A DNA stretch of 35,114 nt. It comes from Gammaproteobacteria bacterium. GTDB lineage: Bacteria; Pseudomonadota; Gammaproteobacteria; Pseudomonadales; Pseudohongiellaceae. A program made the position numbers and the translations under genes. The stretch spans positions 1 to 35,114 of the forward strand of contig JAUSMU010000266.1 in NCBI GenBank assembly GCA_030645995.1, in the 5' to 3' direction. Positions 10,144-19,226 of this stretch are shown here, in pieces. A model generated the notes under the pieces. That model saw only the letters and a program-made list of their open reading frames with translations, did not search any database and was not told the DNA's origin. Position 1 is the stretch's first letter. Each line of letters starts with the position of its first letter.

Positions 10144-11349
10144 TCAGCGCAGTCCCTGCACCAGCCACTGTCCGTTCAATCTGACTATTCTTCTGTCACA
10201 CCCGTGCGCAGCCTGAGATATATCACCAGCAGCGGCGAGATCAACAACCACCCGCTCACCCTCGTGACGCAGTTGCCCGATCAATAGCGCCAGCGCAGGA
10301 TCGTCGTCGCATGGTGCCGATATGCCCTTGATGGCATCGAACTGCCTGCGACTCAGGCGTGCAATGACCTTGAGGTCAGAGTCAAATCCGGAAGCGGGCC
10401 GTGCCCGGCCAAACACCTGACCGATGTCATCATAGCGCCCACCCTGAGCGACCGCGCGTCCGTAGCCGGGCGTATAGGCCGCAAACACAATGCCGGTGTG
10501 ATATTCATAGCCACGCAGCTCGCACAGATCAAATCCGAGGCTGATGGCGGGTAGACGTTTCTTGACGCCCACCGCGATTGCTTCCAGTTCTGCCAATTCC
10601 TTGCGGACAGTGCTCGGCGCATTGCTGAACGTGGCCAGTGCCTGCCTCAACACGGATTCGTCACCGCTGAGCCTGGACAGCTCGCGCAGCATGCTGCGGA
10701 TGTCATCATCGCCCACGCGGCTGTCGAGCAGTGCGTCGATCTCCTCGAAGGCTTTGCGCTGCAAGGCGTCAAACAATTCCTTTTCGCTGTCTGAGGACAA
10801 TTGTGCCGCTCTGACCAGACTGCGGAAAATTCCAACATGCCCGAGCACGATATGAATGTCGCCAATATTGGCAGCGCTCAGCGTCTCGTACATCAGACAG
10901 ATCAGTTCGATATCACAGCCCACACCGGCATGACCGAAGAGCTCCGCGCCGATGCGAATGGGCACCCGTGAGGCCAGCAGCCCACGCGGTTTGGTATGCA
11001 AGACATGATCGGCATAGCACAAGCGCACGGGGCCTTCGCGATTGGCGTCACCCTGCCTGGCGAGACAATGAGCATCAATGCGGGCTACCTGCGGTGTGAT
11101 GTCGGCGCGCACGCCCATCATACGCCCGGTCAGCTGATCGGTAATTTTGAAGGTATGCAGATCCAGATCGTGGGACGAGCCAACCAGCAGTGAATCGAGG
11201 TATTCGATCAGCGGCGTGATGACCAGCTCATAACCCCAGCCAGAGTAGAGATCGAGCAGCTGACGTCGCAAGGACTCCAGACGGAATGCCTCTGCCGGCA
11301 ATATCTCCTCTACCCCTTCGGGTAGCAACCATCGATCACTCGCAGCCAT
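10144..11349 (-). CDS. hisZ: ATP phosphoribosyltransferase regulatory subunit HisZ
   Basis: HisZ is a class II aminoacyl-tRNA-synthetase-like protein. It lacks charging activity and forms a complex with the short form of HisG to allow histidine feedback control of the first step of histidine synthesis. The start ATG at 11349 (MAASDRWLLPEGVEEILP) follows AGGA with 7-nt spacing and matches family N-termini; it gives 401 residues. The longer frame from a GTG at 11412 would include a duplicated KAGFQ segment encoded by a 15-bp tandem repeat and lacks a ribosome-binding site. Internal evidence includes VRADITPQVARIDAH and LGFDLCELRGYEYHTGIVFAAYTPGYGRAVAQGGRYDDIG, which are HisRS-core motifs, without an anticodon-binding domain. 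The hfl operon terminator lies just upstream, so hisZ-purA probably has its own promoter. Confidence 0.93.
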   Translation of the reverse strand: MAASDRWLLPEGVEEILPAEAFRLESLRRQLLDLYSGWGYELVITPLIEYLDSLLVGSSHDLDLHTFKITDQLTGRMMGVRADITPQVARIDAHCLARQGDANREGPVRLCYADHVLHTKPRGLLASRVPIRIGAELFGHAGVGCDIELICLMYETLSAANIGDIHIVLGHVGIFRSLVRAAQLSSDSEKELFDALQRKAFEEIDALLDSRVGDDDIRSMLRELSRLSGDESVLRQALATFSNAPSTVRKELAELEAIAVGVKKRLPAISLGFDLCELRGYEYHTGIVFAAYTPGYGRAVAQGGRYDDIGQVFGRARPASGFDSDLKVIARLSRRQFDAIKGISAPCDDDPALALLIGQLRHEGERVVVDLAAAGDISQAAHGCDRRIVRLNGQWLVQGLR

Positions 11350-11370
11350 CATCAAATCCTGCACTCTGTC

Positions 11371-11400
11371 TTTTTGGAAACCGGCTTTTTGAAAACCAGC
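11371..11400. repeat. Two 15-bp tandem repeats upstream of hisZ
   Basis: TTTTTGGAAACCGGC (11371-11385) is followed directly by TTTTTGAAAACCAGC (11386-11400); they differ at two positions. They lie in the likely 5' leader of hisZ. The origin is probably slippage or a short duplication. Confidence 0.8.
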
Positions 11401-11443
11401 CTTCGCCGTCACGGCCGGATATTGTCCACCCTGCAGACGGAAA

Positions 11444-11477
11444 AAGACCAGCAGTAAAATAATTCACTGCTGGTCTT
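11444..11477 (-). terminator. Rho-independent terminator of the hfq-hflXKC operon
   Basis: AAGACCAGCAGT (11444-11455) and ACTGCTGGTCTT (11466-11477) form a perfect 12-bp stem. On the minus strand the stem is followed by a run of T (five at 11441-11445). It lies 14 nt beyond the hflC stop. Confidence 0.92.
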
Positions 11478-11491
11478 ATCACTCATTCGAC

Positions 11492-12358
11492 TTACTGAAC
11501 GTCGCTGCCACGCAGGTACTTGAAGTACTCGCTGTCAGGATCCACCAGCAACACGTCGCCCTTGTTGGAGAAACTTTCCTGGTAGGAATTGAGGCTGCGC
11601 GTGAAGGCATAGAACTCCTCGTTCTTGGTGTAGGCCGCCGCATAGGTGCCGGCTGCCTGGGCATCGCCCTCGCCGCGAATGCGTTCCGCATCCCGGTAGG
11701 CCTCAACCAAGAGGACCGCTTCCTGCCTGTCGGCGTCGGCTTCGATGCCAATCGCCAGCTCGTTACCACGTGAGCGCAGTTGCTGGGCCTCGCGCTGACG
11801 TTCGGAGGTCATCCGCTCGTACACAGAGGAACGCACATCCAGAGGCAACTCGATCTGCTTGACACGCACATCGATCACTTCTATCCCGTACTCGTCTGCC
11901 GTCGAGAGGTTAAGCTCCCTCGTTAATTCTTCCATCAGGAGGTCACGCTGCCCGGAAACCACTTCCTGCAAATCCCTCTCGCCAAACTTGTTGCGCAATC
12001 CATCGTTGATACGCTGGGCAAGCAGGTTGCTGGTGCGCGACTCCTCACCCGAGGTGGCGGTATAGTACTTCTGGACGTCGACAATGCGCCACTTGGCGAA
12101 AGAATCCACCACCAGCGCCTTTTGCTCCAGAGTCAGATAACGCTGCGCATCAGCCGTCACTGTCAGTACGCGGGCATCAAACTTTCTAACCGTGTTCACC
12201 CACGGCATCTTGAAATGCAGCCCGGGCTCGAGGTCAGCTCGTTCCACGGTACCGAATCTCAGCAGAATGGCGCGTTCCGTTTCCTTGACGACAAACATGG
12301 AATTGGAGCCGCCGACAATCAACAGAAACACGATCAAACCAGCCATCATATTCTTCAT
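11492..12358 (-). CDS. hflC: Protease modulator HflC
   Basis: HflC is an SPFH/prohibitin-family inner-membrane protein. With HflK it forms a large periplasmic cage that surrounds FtsH and restrains its proteolysis of membrane proteins. The 288 residues begin with one membrane anchor (MKNMMAGLIVFLLIVGGSNSMFVV) followed by the SPFH start VKETERAILLRFGTV. The core contains VDSFAKWRIVDVQKYY and the DVRVKQIELP segment, then the long helix MTSERQREAQQLRSRGNELAIGIEADADRQ, typical of the family. The start codon overlaps the hflK stop by one base (TAATG), which indicates translational coupling. A terminator follows at once. Confidence 0.97.
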   Translation of the reverse strand: MKNMMAGLIVFLLIVGGSNSMFVVKETERAILLRFGTVERADLEPGLHFKMPWVNTVRKFDARVLTVTADAQRYLTLEQKALVVDSFAKWRIVDVQKYYTATSGEESRTSNLLAQRINDGLRNKFGERDLQEVVSGQRDLLMEELTRELNLSTADEYGIEVIDVRVKQIELPLDVRSSVYERMTSERQREAQQLRSRGNELAIGIEADADRQEAVLLVEAYRDAERIRGEGDAQAAGTYAAAYTKNEEFYAFTRSLNSYQESFSNKGDVLLVDPDSEYFKYLRGSDVQ

Positions 12359-13563
12359 TATCGACCTCCTCGCTCGGGCACAGTCTGCACGCGCGCTCTG
12401 TCAGCGGCCGTGGTCTGCAGTTCTCTGGTCACCTGGTCAGACAACTCGCGCAATTGCTGAGCGGTCAGTTGAGCAGTTCCCGCAGCACGATTTGCTTCAC
12501 TCTGCTCCATGATCTTGTCGAGCGGCACGTAGAACATGTTGTTACCGCCCTCCACATCGATCAGCACCTTGCTGCTGTTGCTCATCACCGACTGCATGGC
12601 GTCGATATACAGACGCTCGCGAGTGACCTCGGGAGCCTTCTCGTACTCAGCCAGCAATTGTTCGAACCGTGACGCTTCACCATCTGCACGGGCGATCACC
12701 TGATCCCGGTATGCATTCGCTTGCTCGATGATGCGCTGCGCCTCACCGCGCGCCACCGGAATGACGCGGTTGGCGTAGGCCAGTGCTTCGTTCTGCACAC
12801 GCTGCTCATCCTCACGCGCCTTGATGACGTCGTCGAAGGCTCCCTGCACCGCATCGGGCGGCTGCGCGTTGCGCACCGTCACCTGAGAGATCATGATCCC
12901 CGAATCGTAAGTGTCCATGTAACGCTGCAGCCTGTCGCGCACTTCTGCGGAGACATCGGCACGCCCCTGGGTGAGGACGCGATCCATGGTAGTACCGCCC
13001 ACGACATGGCGGATTGCCGATTCGGCGGCATGATCGAGACTCATTTCCGGGTCACGAACCACCATCACAAACTTCACGGGGTCCTGAATCAGGTACTGCA
13101 CATCCATGGAAACATGGACGATATTTTCGTCAGTAGTGAGCATGTCTTTCGAGTAGGAGCGGGTGTTCACACGCGACACGTTGATCTTCTGCACGGAATC
13201 GACGCCTGGCGCATTCCAGCGCAGGCCCGGCATCACGACTTCCTCGCGCAGGGCGCCAAAGCGCATGACCACGCCACGCTCGGATTCATCGACGGTGTAG
13301 AAACCCAGCGCAGCCCAGATCACTACCACGATCGCAATGATTCCGCCGAACAGCCCGGAGGGCATGGCAGCACCACCTGCGCCCGGGCCACCTCCTGTGC
13401 TGCCACCGGATTTATTACCGCCACCGAACAAACCATTGAGTTTGCGGGTAATGGTCTTGATCACCTCGTCCAGGTCGGGAGGCCCCTGGTCGCCACCGCG
13501 ACGGCCACCACCCCCCCAAGGGTCTTTATCATTACCTTTATTTCCAGGTTCATTCCAAGCCAT
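12358..13563 (-). CDS. hflK: FtsH protease activity modulator HflK
   Basis: HflK is the HflC partner in the FtsH-regulating complex. The start ATG at 13563 gives the family N-terminus MAWNEPGNKGNDKDPWGG (401 residues) with GGAG six nt upstream; the in-frame ATG four codons earlier overlaps that ribosome-binding site. A Gly-rich cytoplasmic tail (to about residue 70) is followed by a membrane segment (LFGGIIAIVVVIWAALGFYTV) and an SPFH domain beginning VDESERGVVMRFGALREEVVMPGLRW. The conserved VTVRNAQPPDAVQGAFDDVIKAREDEQR and the alanine-rich helix with NAYRDQVIARADGEASRFEQLLAEY are present. It lies 55 nt after hflX and is coupled to hflC. Confidence 0.97.
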   Translation of the reverse strand: MAWNEPGNKGNDKDPWGGGGRRGGDQGPPDLDEVIKTITRKLNGLFGGGNKSGGSTGGGPGAGGAAMPSGLFGGIIAIVVVIWAALGFYTVDESERGVVMRFGALREEVVMPGLRWNAPGVDSVQKINVSRVNTRSYSKDMLTTDENIVHVSMDVQYLIQDPVKFVMVVRDPEMSLDHAAESAIRHVVGGTTMDRVLTQGRADVSAEVRDRLQRYMDTYDSGIMISQVTVRNAQPPDAVQGAFDDVIKAREDEQRVQNEALAYANRVIPVARGEAQRIIEQANAYRDQVIARADGEASRFEQLLAEYEKAPEVTRERLYIDAMQSVMSNSSKVLIDVEGGNNMFYVPLDKIMEQSEANRAAGTAQLTAQQLRELSDQVTRELQTTAADRARVQTVPERGGR

Positions 13564-13618
13564 CGGCTTCTCCATACCCCAAAGAAAATACGGGGTGATT
13601 TTAACGAATTATTGATGA

Positions 13619-14902
13619 TTAACCCAGCTCTTCAGGAGCAAGCCCTTCTTCCGCCAGCAGTCGATCAAAATCGTGACGGGGCAGGCTGATATCCAGGCTC
13701 ACTCCGCCGTTTTCGTCCATTGTCTCGTGACGCACGGCGCCTTTGGCATAAAGCCTGGCTCGCAGTCGGCCATGCGCGGGCAACAAGGTCAGAGTGCGCT
13801 GCACAACGTCTTCACCCAGCAGCTCGCTGATGGCAGCAAGCAGAATATCGATACCCGCTCCTGTGCGCGCCGACACCCAGATTCGCACCGGCTTGCCTTC
13901 TTCGTTGCGCTCCAGCATCGGCAGCCTGTCCGGCAACAGATCAATTTTGTTGTAAACCAGCAGACAAGGGACCTGATCGGCGCCAATTTCTGTCAGCACC
14001 TCGTTCACCTGCCCGGTAAGATATTCATGGTTCTCATTTGCCGCATCAATGACATGCAGCAGCAGCGCGGCCTGCGTGGTCTCTTCCAGGGTCGCCCGGA
14101 ACGCTTCCACCAGCTTGTGTGGAAGGTGGCTGATGAAACCGACGGTGTCGGCGAGGATAGCTCCTCCGAAATTCGGCAACTGTATGCGCCGCAACGTGGA
14201 ATCCAGCGTGGCAAACAGTTGATCTGCTGCGTAAGTGTTCTCTCCAGCCATGGCATTGAAGAGCGATGACTTGCCGGCGTTGGTGTAGCCCACCAGAGAG
14301 ATAGTTGGAATTTCGGCACGTTGCCGGGAGCGACGCCCCTGCTCACGCTGGCCGCGCACCTTGATCAGCGCCTTGTTGATGTTCTTGATGCGCTGGCGAA
14401 TCATGCGCTGGTCGAGTTCCAGCTGAGTCTCGCCGGCACCCTTCAGACCGATGCCGCCCTTTTGGCGATCCAGGTGAGTCCAGCCCCGCTTGAGACGGGT
14501 CACCGTATGCTCCAGCTGCGCCAGCTCTACCTGCAGCTTGCCTTCATAACTGCGGGCACGCTGCGCGAAGATATCCAGAATAATCCCTGTGCGATCCAGC
14601 ACACGACATTCCAGACGCTTTTCGAGATTGCGCTCCTGACTGGGCGTCAGGGCGTGATTGAACAAGACAAGTTCTGCCTGATGCTCTTTCACAGCGGCCG
14701 CAATCTCGTCGAGCTTCCCTGATCCGACGAAGTGCCCTGCATCAGGACGTTTGCGGGTGCCTTTTATAAAACAGACGGGAACTGCGCCCGCAGAGAGCAC
14801 CAGTTCTTCAAATTCGAGAGGATCCTCCTGGTCATGCTCTGCTTCCAGACCAATATGCACGAGGATTGCGGTTTCACCGCGATCAGGCCTTTCAAAGAAC
14901 AA
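13619..14902 (-). CDS. hflX: Ribosome-associated GTPase HflX
   Basis: HflX is an Obg/TrmE-class GTPase that binds the 50S subunit and splits stalled or heat-damaged 70S ribosomes. Translation appears to start at a TTG (14902), giving MFFERPDRGETAILVHIG, collinear with E. coli HflX MFDRYDAGEQAVLVH; GAGG precedes it by 7 nt. The protein has 427 residues. The N-terminal HflX domain includes DRTGIILDIFAQRARSYEGKLQVELAQL and WTHLDRQKGGIGLKGAGETQLE. The G domain shows G1 GYTNAGKSS, G3 DTVGF and G4 NKID, with the LFATLD segment between. It starts 14 nt after hfq; TTG initiation probably lowers its yield compared with hfq. Confidence 0.97.
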   Translation of the reverse strand: MFFERPDRGETAILVHIGLEAEHDQEDPLEFEELVLSAGAVPVCFIKGTRKRPDAGHFVGSGKLDEIAAAVKEHQAELVLFNHALTPSQERNLEKRLECRVLDRTGIILDIFAQRARSYEGKLQVELAQLEHTVTRLKRGWTHLDRQKGGIGLKGAGETQLELDQRMIRQRIKNINKALIKVRGQREQGRRSRQRAEIPTISLVGYTNAGKSSLFNAMAGENTYAADQLFATLDSTLRRIQLPNFGGAILADTVGFISHLPHKLVEAFRATLEETTQAALLLHVIDAANENHEYLTGQVNEVLTEIGADQVPCLLVYNKIDLLPDRLPMLERNEEGKPVRIWVSARTGAGIDILLAAISELLGEDVVQRTLTLLPAHGRLRARLYAKGAVRHETMDENGGVSLDISLPRHDFDRLLAEEGLAPEELG

Positions 14903-14916
14903 AAATCAACCTCACG

Positions 14917-15192
14917 TCAGGCAACATTTCCTGGCGCAGTTTCCTCGTCGTCCAGCTGGAACTCTCCCGAACTCTGTGTCGGAATCTTCACTGAGCGCGC
15001 CGGAACAACCGTGGATATGGCGTGTTTGTAGACCATCTGATTCACGGCGTTTTTCAACAGAATCACGAACTGATCGAATGACTCGATCTGACCCTGCAGC
15101 TTGATGCCGCTCACGAGATAGATAGAGACGGGGATGCGCTCCTTGCGAAGCACGTTCAAGAAAGGGTCTTGTAACGAATGCCCCTTTGACAT
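14917..15192 (-). CDS. hfq: RNA chaperone Hfq
   Basis: Hfq is a hexameric Sm-like protein that pairs small RNAs with mRNAs. It has 91 residues. The N-terminus [41 protein letters not shown] is the Sm1 region with the conserved Q, F and D residues of the U-binding pocket, and [12 protein letters not shown] is the Sm2 signature. A short acidic C-terminal tail ([10 protein letters not shown]) follows. The ribosome-binding site AAGGAG is strong. The position between miaA and hflX is the classical gammaproteobacterial arrangement. One small difference is [10 protein letters not shown] where many homologues have NTVSQMVYKH. Confidence 0.99.
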   Translation of the reverse strand: MSKGHSLQDPFLNVLRKERIPVSIYLVSGIKLQGQIESFDQFVILLKNAVNQMVYKHAISTVVPARSVKIPTQSSGEFQLDDEETAPGNVA

Positions 15193-15256
15193 TTACTCTC
15201 TCCTTAACCATTTAAATACAGCTGGAAAAACCCAGCAATTTACTTCCAAAGACTCC

Positions 15257-16249
15257 CTATATTGCGACCTGCTCTATCGATTTCAAGACCAGATCCAAAG
15301 TTTCGGGGTTCTCACTGTCAAAGTTACGCAATTCTTCCCAGCTGCGAAGCCAGGTCATCTGCCTTTTAGCCAGCTGCCTCGTGGCAATAATACCCGTTTC
15401 CAGCATAGCATCAAAGCTCAATTCACCCGCGATGTACTGCCATATCTGACGATATCCGACTGAGCGCATCGAAGGCATGCGCAGGTCAAGATCGCCCCGC
15501 CCCATCAAGGCTTCCACTTCTTCGACAAAACCATCAGCAATCATCTGGTGAAAACGTCGCGCGATCTTTTCATGCAGTACGCTGCGTAGACCCGGTTGGA
15601 TCGAAAAAAAGTGCAGATCAAAGGGAATTGCGCTGTCGGCACGCTGACAGATTTCCTCCTGGTGGAACTCGGTCATGGTTTTACCGGAGATCAGATAAAT
15701 CTCCAGAGCACGTTGCAGACGCTGCGGATCGTTCGGGTGAATGCGGCGTGCCGACTCCGGATCCACCTCCTGCAACCGCTCGTGAACGGCTGCCCACCCC
15801 TGCGCCTCGGCGATATCAAGAATCTGCTTACGCACATCTGCATCCGCAGTCGGCATGCTCGCGAGCCCATCGCGCAGCGCCTTGAAGTACATCATGGTGC
15901 CACCGACCAGCAAGGGAATTCTGCCGCTGTCACGAATGCTGGCCATCTCGCGCAGAGCATCGTCGCGAAACTGTGACACCGAATACGCTTGGGCTGGATC
16001 GAGTATATCGAGCAACCGGTGCGGGGCTCTGAGCAAGGTCTGGGTATCGGGCTTGCCTGTGCCGATATTCATGCCCCGATAAATCTGTGCCGAATCAACA
16101 TTGATGATTTCGCAGGGCAACCTCTGCACCAGTTCTATGGCCAGATTAGTCTTCCCGGATGCCGTCGGCCCCATAAGACAGATGGCAGGCGTACGCGCTC
16201 CATTTGTCGAAGGCGAGACCATATGAGCGGAGGAAGACGAGGCGGACAT
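15257..16249 (-). CDS. miaA: tRNA dimethylallyltransferase MiaA
   Basis: MiaA transfers a dimethylallyl group from DMAPP to A37 of tRNAs that read UNN codons. The 330 residues include the P-loop GPTASGKT, the [16 protein letters not shown] segment with the catalytic Asp, [21 protein letters not shown], and [14 protein letters not shown]-terminal [10 protein letters not shown] and [13 protein letters not shown] are typical. The N-terminus before [13 protein letters not shown] is about 20 residues longer than usual and Ser-rich; no good ribosome-binding site distinguishes the starts, so the true start could be downstream. The stop is TAG. mutL, its usual upstream neighbour, is separated from it here by murI on the other strand. 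Confidence 0.97.
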   Translation of the reverse strand: MSASSSSAHMVSPSTNGARTPAICLMGPTASGKTNLAIELVQRLPCEIINVDSAQIYRGMNIGTGKPDTQTLLRAPHRLLDILDPAQAYSVSQFRDDALREMASIRDSGRIPLLVGGTMMYFKALRDGLASMPTADADVRKQILDIAEAQGWAAVHERLQEVDPESARRIHPNDPQRLQRALEIYLISGKTMTEFHQEEICQRADSAIPFDLHFFSIQPGLRSVLHEKIARRFHQMIADGFVEEVEALMGRGDLDLRMPSMRSVGYRQIWQYIAGELSFDAMLETGIIATRQLAKRQMTWLRSWEELRNFDSENPETLDLVLKSIEQVAI

Positions 16250-16340
16250 CAGCGAGCAACTCGATTGGAACAGGGCCCACAGGATACCAGATGCGAAGCG
16301 CAGCGTTGACTACAACGCACATTGCAGGCGGGTGGCCCCG

Positions 16341-16368
16341 GTGAAAAACCTCTGGAGACTGCTATACT
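16341..16368 (+). promoter_or_regulatory. Candidate sigma-70 promoter of murI
   Basis: An extended -10 (TGC then TATACT at 16363-16368) lies 16 nt downstream of GTGAAA (16341-16346), which matches the -35 consensus at four of six positions. It stands in the divergent gap between miaA and murI, about 90 nt upstream of the chosen murI start. Assigned by consensus only. Confidence 0.5.
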
Positions 16369-16460
16369 TCTCCGGGACCATTCGCCGCGACCATCCGCCA
16401 ATGCACCCGGACACCCGGACAACCATCGTTTCAAATCACACGAATGCGCCGCAGACATCC

Positions 16461-17291
16461 ATGAGCAACCAACCAACAGGCGTTTTCGACTCCGGTATCG
16501 GAGGACTCTCAACACTGAGGGAGTTGCGCAGACAATTGCCGCACGAGCACTTTCTGTACGTCGCCGATCTGGAGTGGTCACCCTATGGCAACAAGTCTGT
16601 GGCTTTGCTGCAAGAGCGCGCCGCTCACCTCTGTGATTTTCTGGTGCAGCGAGAGTCAAAGGCAGTCGTCATCGCCTGCAACACGGCGACCGCAGCAGCG
16701 GTTCATCAATTACGCGAGCGCTACACATTGCCTATCATTGGCGTGGAGCCGGGCGTCAAGCCCGCCATCACCCGAACCCTGTCAGGCGTAGTGGGCATCC
16801 TCGCCACGCAGAGAACCATCGACAGCGAGAAATTTCAAACACTGGTGAGCCAGTTCAGCCAGGACACCGAGATCGTCCTGCAGCCCTGCCCAGGGTTGGC
16901 CGAAGCCATCGACGAGGGACAACACCAGTCGGACCTGCGTGCGCAGTTATTGCGCCACTTCACGGCTCCGCTGCTGGCACGCGGGGCAGACACCCTCGTG
17001 CTCGGCTGCACGCACTATCCGCTGATCATGGAGGAAATTCGTGAGAGTCTGGCGGCGCAGGGGCACGAGAACGTGCAATTGATCGACACCAGCGAGGCCA
17101 TCGCACGCCAGGTGGTCAGGCAACTGGAGCGCAACCACTCTCTCAATCAAGAGAGTGCGCGCGGAACTGTCCAGTTCTTCAGTACGGACATAGCCACTGC
17201 GGAGAATCCCGCGCAGCGCGCGAGGGCATTGAGCGAAGTTTTTTCCTATTACTGGGGAGAACCCATCAGCGTCGCCGCGCTGCCTGATTGA
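16461..17291 (+). CDS. murI: Glutamate racemase
   Basis: MurI interconverts L- and D-glutamate, supplying D-Glu for peptidoglycan. The start ATG 16461 gives MSNQPTGVFDSGIGGLSTLREL (276 residues), the expected N-terminus; an upstream ATG at 16401 would add 20 residues with no family match. The two catalytic cysteines lie in VIACNTATAAAV and VLGCTHYPLI. SPYGNKS and GVEPGVKPA are also conserved. The gene stands alone on the plus strand within a minus-strand block. It is divergent from miaA and convergent with mutL, with only 20 nt between the two stop codons. Confidence 0.96.
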   Translation: MSNQPTGVFDSGIGGLSTLRELRRQLPHEHFLYVADLEWSPYGNKSVALLQERAAHLCDFLVQRESKAVVIACNTATAAAVHQLRERYTLPIIGVEPGVKPAITRTLSGVVGILATQRTIDSEKFQTLVSQFSQDTEIVLQPCPGLAEAIDEGQHQSDLRAQLLRHFTAPLLARGADTLVLGCTHYPLIMEEIRESLAAQGHENVQLIDTSEAIARQVVRQLERNHSLNQESARGTVQFFSTDIATAENPAQRARALSEVFSYYWGEPISVAALPD

Positions 17292-17311
17292 TGCGATGGC
17301 GTGAGTATCGT

Positions 17312-19213
17312 CTACTGCCCACGCAGGAACAATTTGTCCAGCTGATCGAGACTCTGCAAGACCCATGTCGGACGACCATGGTTGCACTGGCCACTACGCT
17401 CCGTCCGCTCCATGTCGCGCAATAGCGCGTTCATCTCGGCAATACTCAACTGACGATTGGCCCTGACTGATCCGTGGCAAGCCATGGTGGCCAGCAATTC
17501 ATCCTGATAATTACGGATGCGTTCGCTGCTGCCATGCTCCAGCACATCAGACAGCACGTCCCTGACCAGTTGCTCGATATCGGCCCCGGCGAGAATCACC
17601 GGAATCTGCCGCACCACGATCGATTCCGCAGCCGCACGCTCGATGCCAACCCCAAGCGCCAACAGTGCCTCGGCCTGCTGCTCGGCACAGTCGGCCTCGG
17701 CCTGACTGACCGCGATGGACAGGGGCACAAGCAGTGGCTGCGCCTTGATGCCTTCACTCTGACAGGCACTTTTCATATGTTCGTAAGTGATGCGCTCGTG
17801 CGCCGCGTGCATGTCGACAATGATCAGCCCCTGCGCGTTCTGCGCGAGGATATAAATTCCATGCAGCTGGGCGATAGCGAACCCAAGCGGGGGAACATCC
17901 TCATCATTCTGAAGCCGGGCATACGCAGCGACCTGTTCGGCCACTCGCTGCTGACTGACCGGTCCGGAATAACCCGAGCTGAACGAAGAAAATTGATTCG
18001 ACTGCAGCGGTGTCGGCGACGAACCTAAGCCGCCTGCAAAACTGATGCGCTCCTGACCCGCAAAGTCTCCCGTGAGTCCCGCGCTGCGTTCGACCGAGGT
18101 GTACCCCGGAGCAGAAACTACACCATCGCCATTCACGGGCTCTCCATTTAAGGACTCGCCATTCAAGGACTCGGTGCCAGTCTCGGCGCCCAGACGATCC
18201 TGCGGACGCACGCTCGCGAGCGCCTTGTGCAAGGCCCGGAACAGGAAGTCATGCACCAGCCTGCCGTCACGGAAACGCACCTCGTGCTTGGTCGGATGCA
18301 CATTGACGTCGACCAGTGAGGGCTGTAATTCCAGATAAAGAACGAACGCCGGATGACGACCGTGAAAGAGTACGTCCTGGTACGCTTGCTTGACTGCATG
18401 ACTCACCAGCTTGTCGCGGATGATGCGGCCATTGACGTAGAAGTATTGAAGGTCCGCCTGGCTGCGCGAAAAAGTCGGCAGGCTCACCCAGCCCCACAGC
18501 CGCAGGCCGGAAGCCTCGATATCGATTTGAATCGAGCTCTCCACGAACGCCGGACCACACACCAGCGCCACACGACGCTGCTGCTCCTGCGCGCTTGGCG
18601 CCGCATGCAGATGCTGAATGACTCGTTGATTGTGACGCAGGCTGAAGGCGACGTCGAAGCGGCTGAGCGCGAGCCGCTTCACCACTTCTTCGAGACGATC
18701 GAATTCGGTTTTCTCGGTGCGCAGAAACTTCTTGCGCGCGGGCGTGTTGAAAAAGAGATCACGCACCTCTACGGTGGTGCCTTGCGGATGCGCAGCAGGA
18801 GAAATCGCCGTGCTCATCTCTTGGCCCTCGGCCTCGACACGCCAAGCTGTGTCGTCGGTGGCCACCTGCGCGCGCGAAATCAGTTCCAGTCGTGAGACGG
18901 AGCAGATACTCGCAAGTGCCTCGCCTCGAAACCCGAGACTCGCAATATTCTCGAGATCGTCGAGATTGGCGATCTTGCTGGTGGCGTGGCGGCTGAGCGC
19001 CAGCCCGAGATCATCTTTGACGATGCCCGCGCCATTGTCACGAATACGGATGAGTTTGCTGCCGCCCTGTTCGATGTCGATCTCGATGCGGTCGGCACCG
19101 GCATCCAGACAATTTTCCAGCAACTCCTTGACGACAGAGGCAGGTCGTTCAACGACCTCTCCGGCGGCTATCTGGTTCGCCAGGCGCTGGCTGAGAAGGG
19201 CAATGCGTGTCAT
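17312..19213 (-). CDS. mutL: DNA mismatch repair protein MutL
   Basis: MutL is the ATPase that links MutS mismatch recognition to strand incision. The 633 residues begin with the GHKL ATPase: [33 protein letters not shown], and [23 protein letters not shown]. The HPTKHEVRF loop closes the N-terminal part. A linker (about 330-430) includes the short tandem repeat ESLNG. The C-terminal dimerisation domain carries [12 protein letters not shown], with D467, H469, E473 and E478. These fit the DxHAx2Ex4E metal-binding pattern of nicking MutL proteins with Met instead of Gln. ACHGSVRA and CNHGRPTWV follow near the end. This suggests an endonuclease-type MutL, as in pseudomonads, rather than the E. 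coli MutH-dependent type; that part is inference. The stop is TAG. Confidence 0.97.
   Translation of the reverse strand: MTRIALLSQRLANQIAAGEVVERPASVVKELLENCLDAGADRIEIDIEQGGSKLIRIRDNGAGIVKDDLGLALSRHATSKIANLDDLENIASLGFRGEALASICSVSRLELISRAQVATDDTAWRVEAEGQEMSTAISPAAHPQGTTVEVRDLFFNTPARKKFLRTEKTEFDRLEEVVKRLALSRFDVAFSLRHNQRVIQHLHAAPSAQEQQRRVALVCGPAFVESSIQIDIEASGLRLWGWVSLPTFSRSQADLQYFYVNGRIIRDKLVSHAVKQAYQDVLFHGRHPAFVLYLELQPSLVDVNVHPTKHEVRFRDGRLVHDFLFRALHKALASVRPQDRLGAETGTESLNGESLNGEPVNGDGVVSAPGYTSVERSAGLTGDFAGQERISFAGGLGSSPTPLQSNQFSSFSSGYSGPVSQQRVAEQVAAYARLQNDEDVPPLGFAIAQLHGIYILAQNAQGLIIVDMHAAHERITYEHMKSACQSEGIKAQPLLVPLSIAVSQAEADCAEQQAEALLALGVGIERAAAESIVVRQIPVILAGADIEQLVRDVLSDVLEHGSSERIRNYQDELLATMACHGSVRANRQLSIAEMNALLRDMERTERSGQCNHGRPTWVLQSLDQLDKLFLRGQ
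18126..18170. repeat. Three 15-bp tandem repeats in the mutL linker
   Basis: The units are TCGCCATTCACGGGC (18126-18140), TCTCCATTTAAGGAC (18141-18155) and TCGCCATTCAAGGAC (18156-18170). They are in frame and encode repeats of the type [10 protein letters not shown] in the flexible MutL linker, so copy-number changes would alter only linker length. Confidence 0.8.
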
Positions 19214-19226
19214 GGTGTAGTGAGTC

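Noticed and set aside
11350-11412. N-terminal extension of HisZ from a GTG at 11412
   Set aside because: It consists mainly of a 15-bp tandem duplication, lacks a ribosome-binding site and has no counterpart in HisZ proteins. ATG 11349 has both the Shine-Dalgarno sequence and the family N-terminus.
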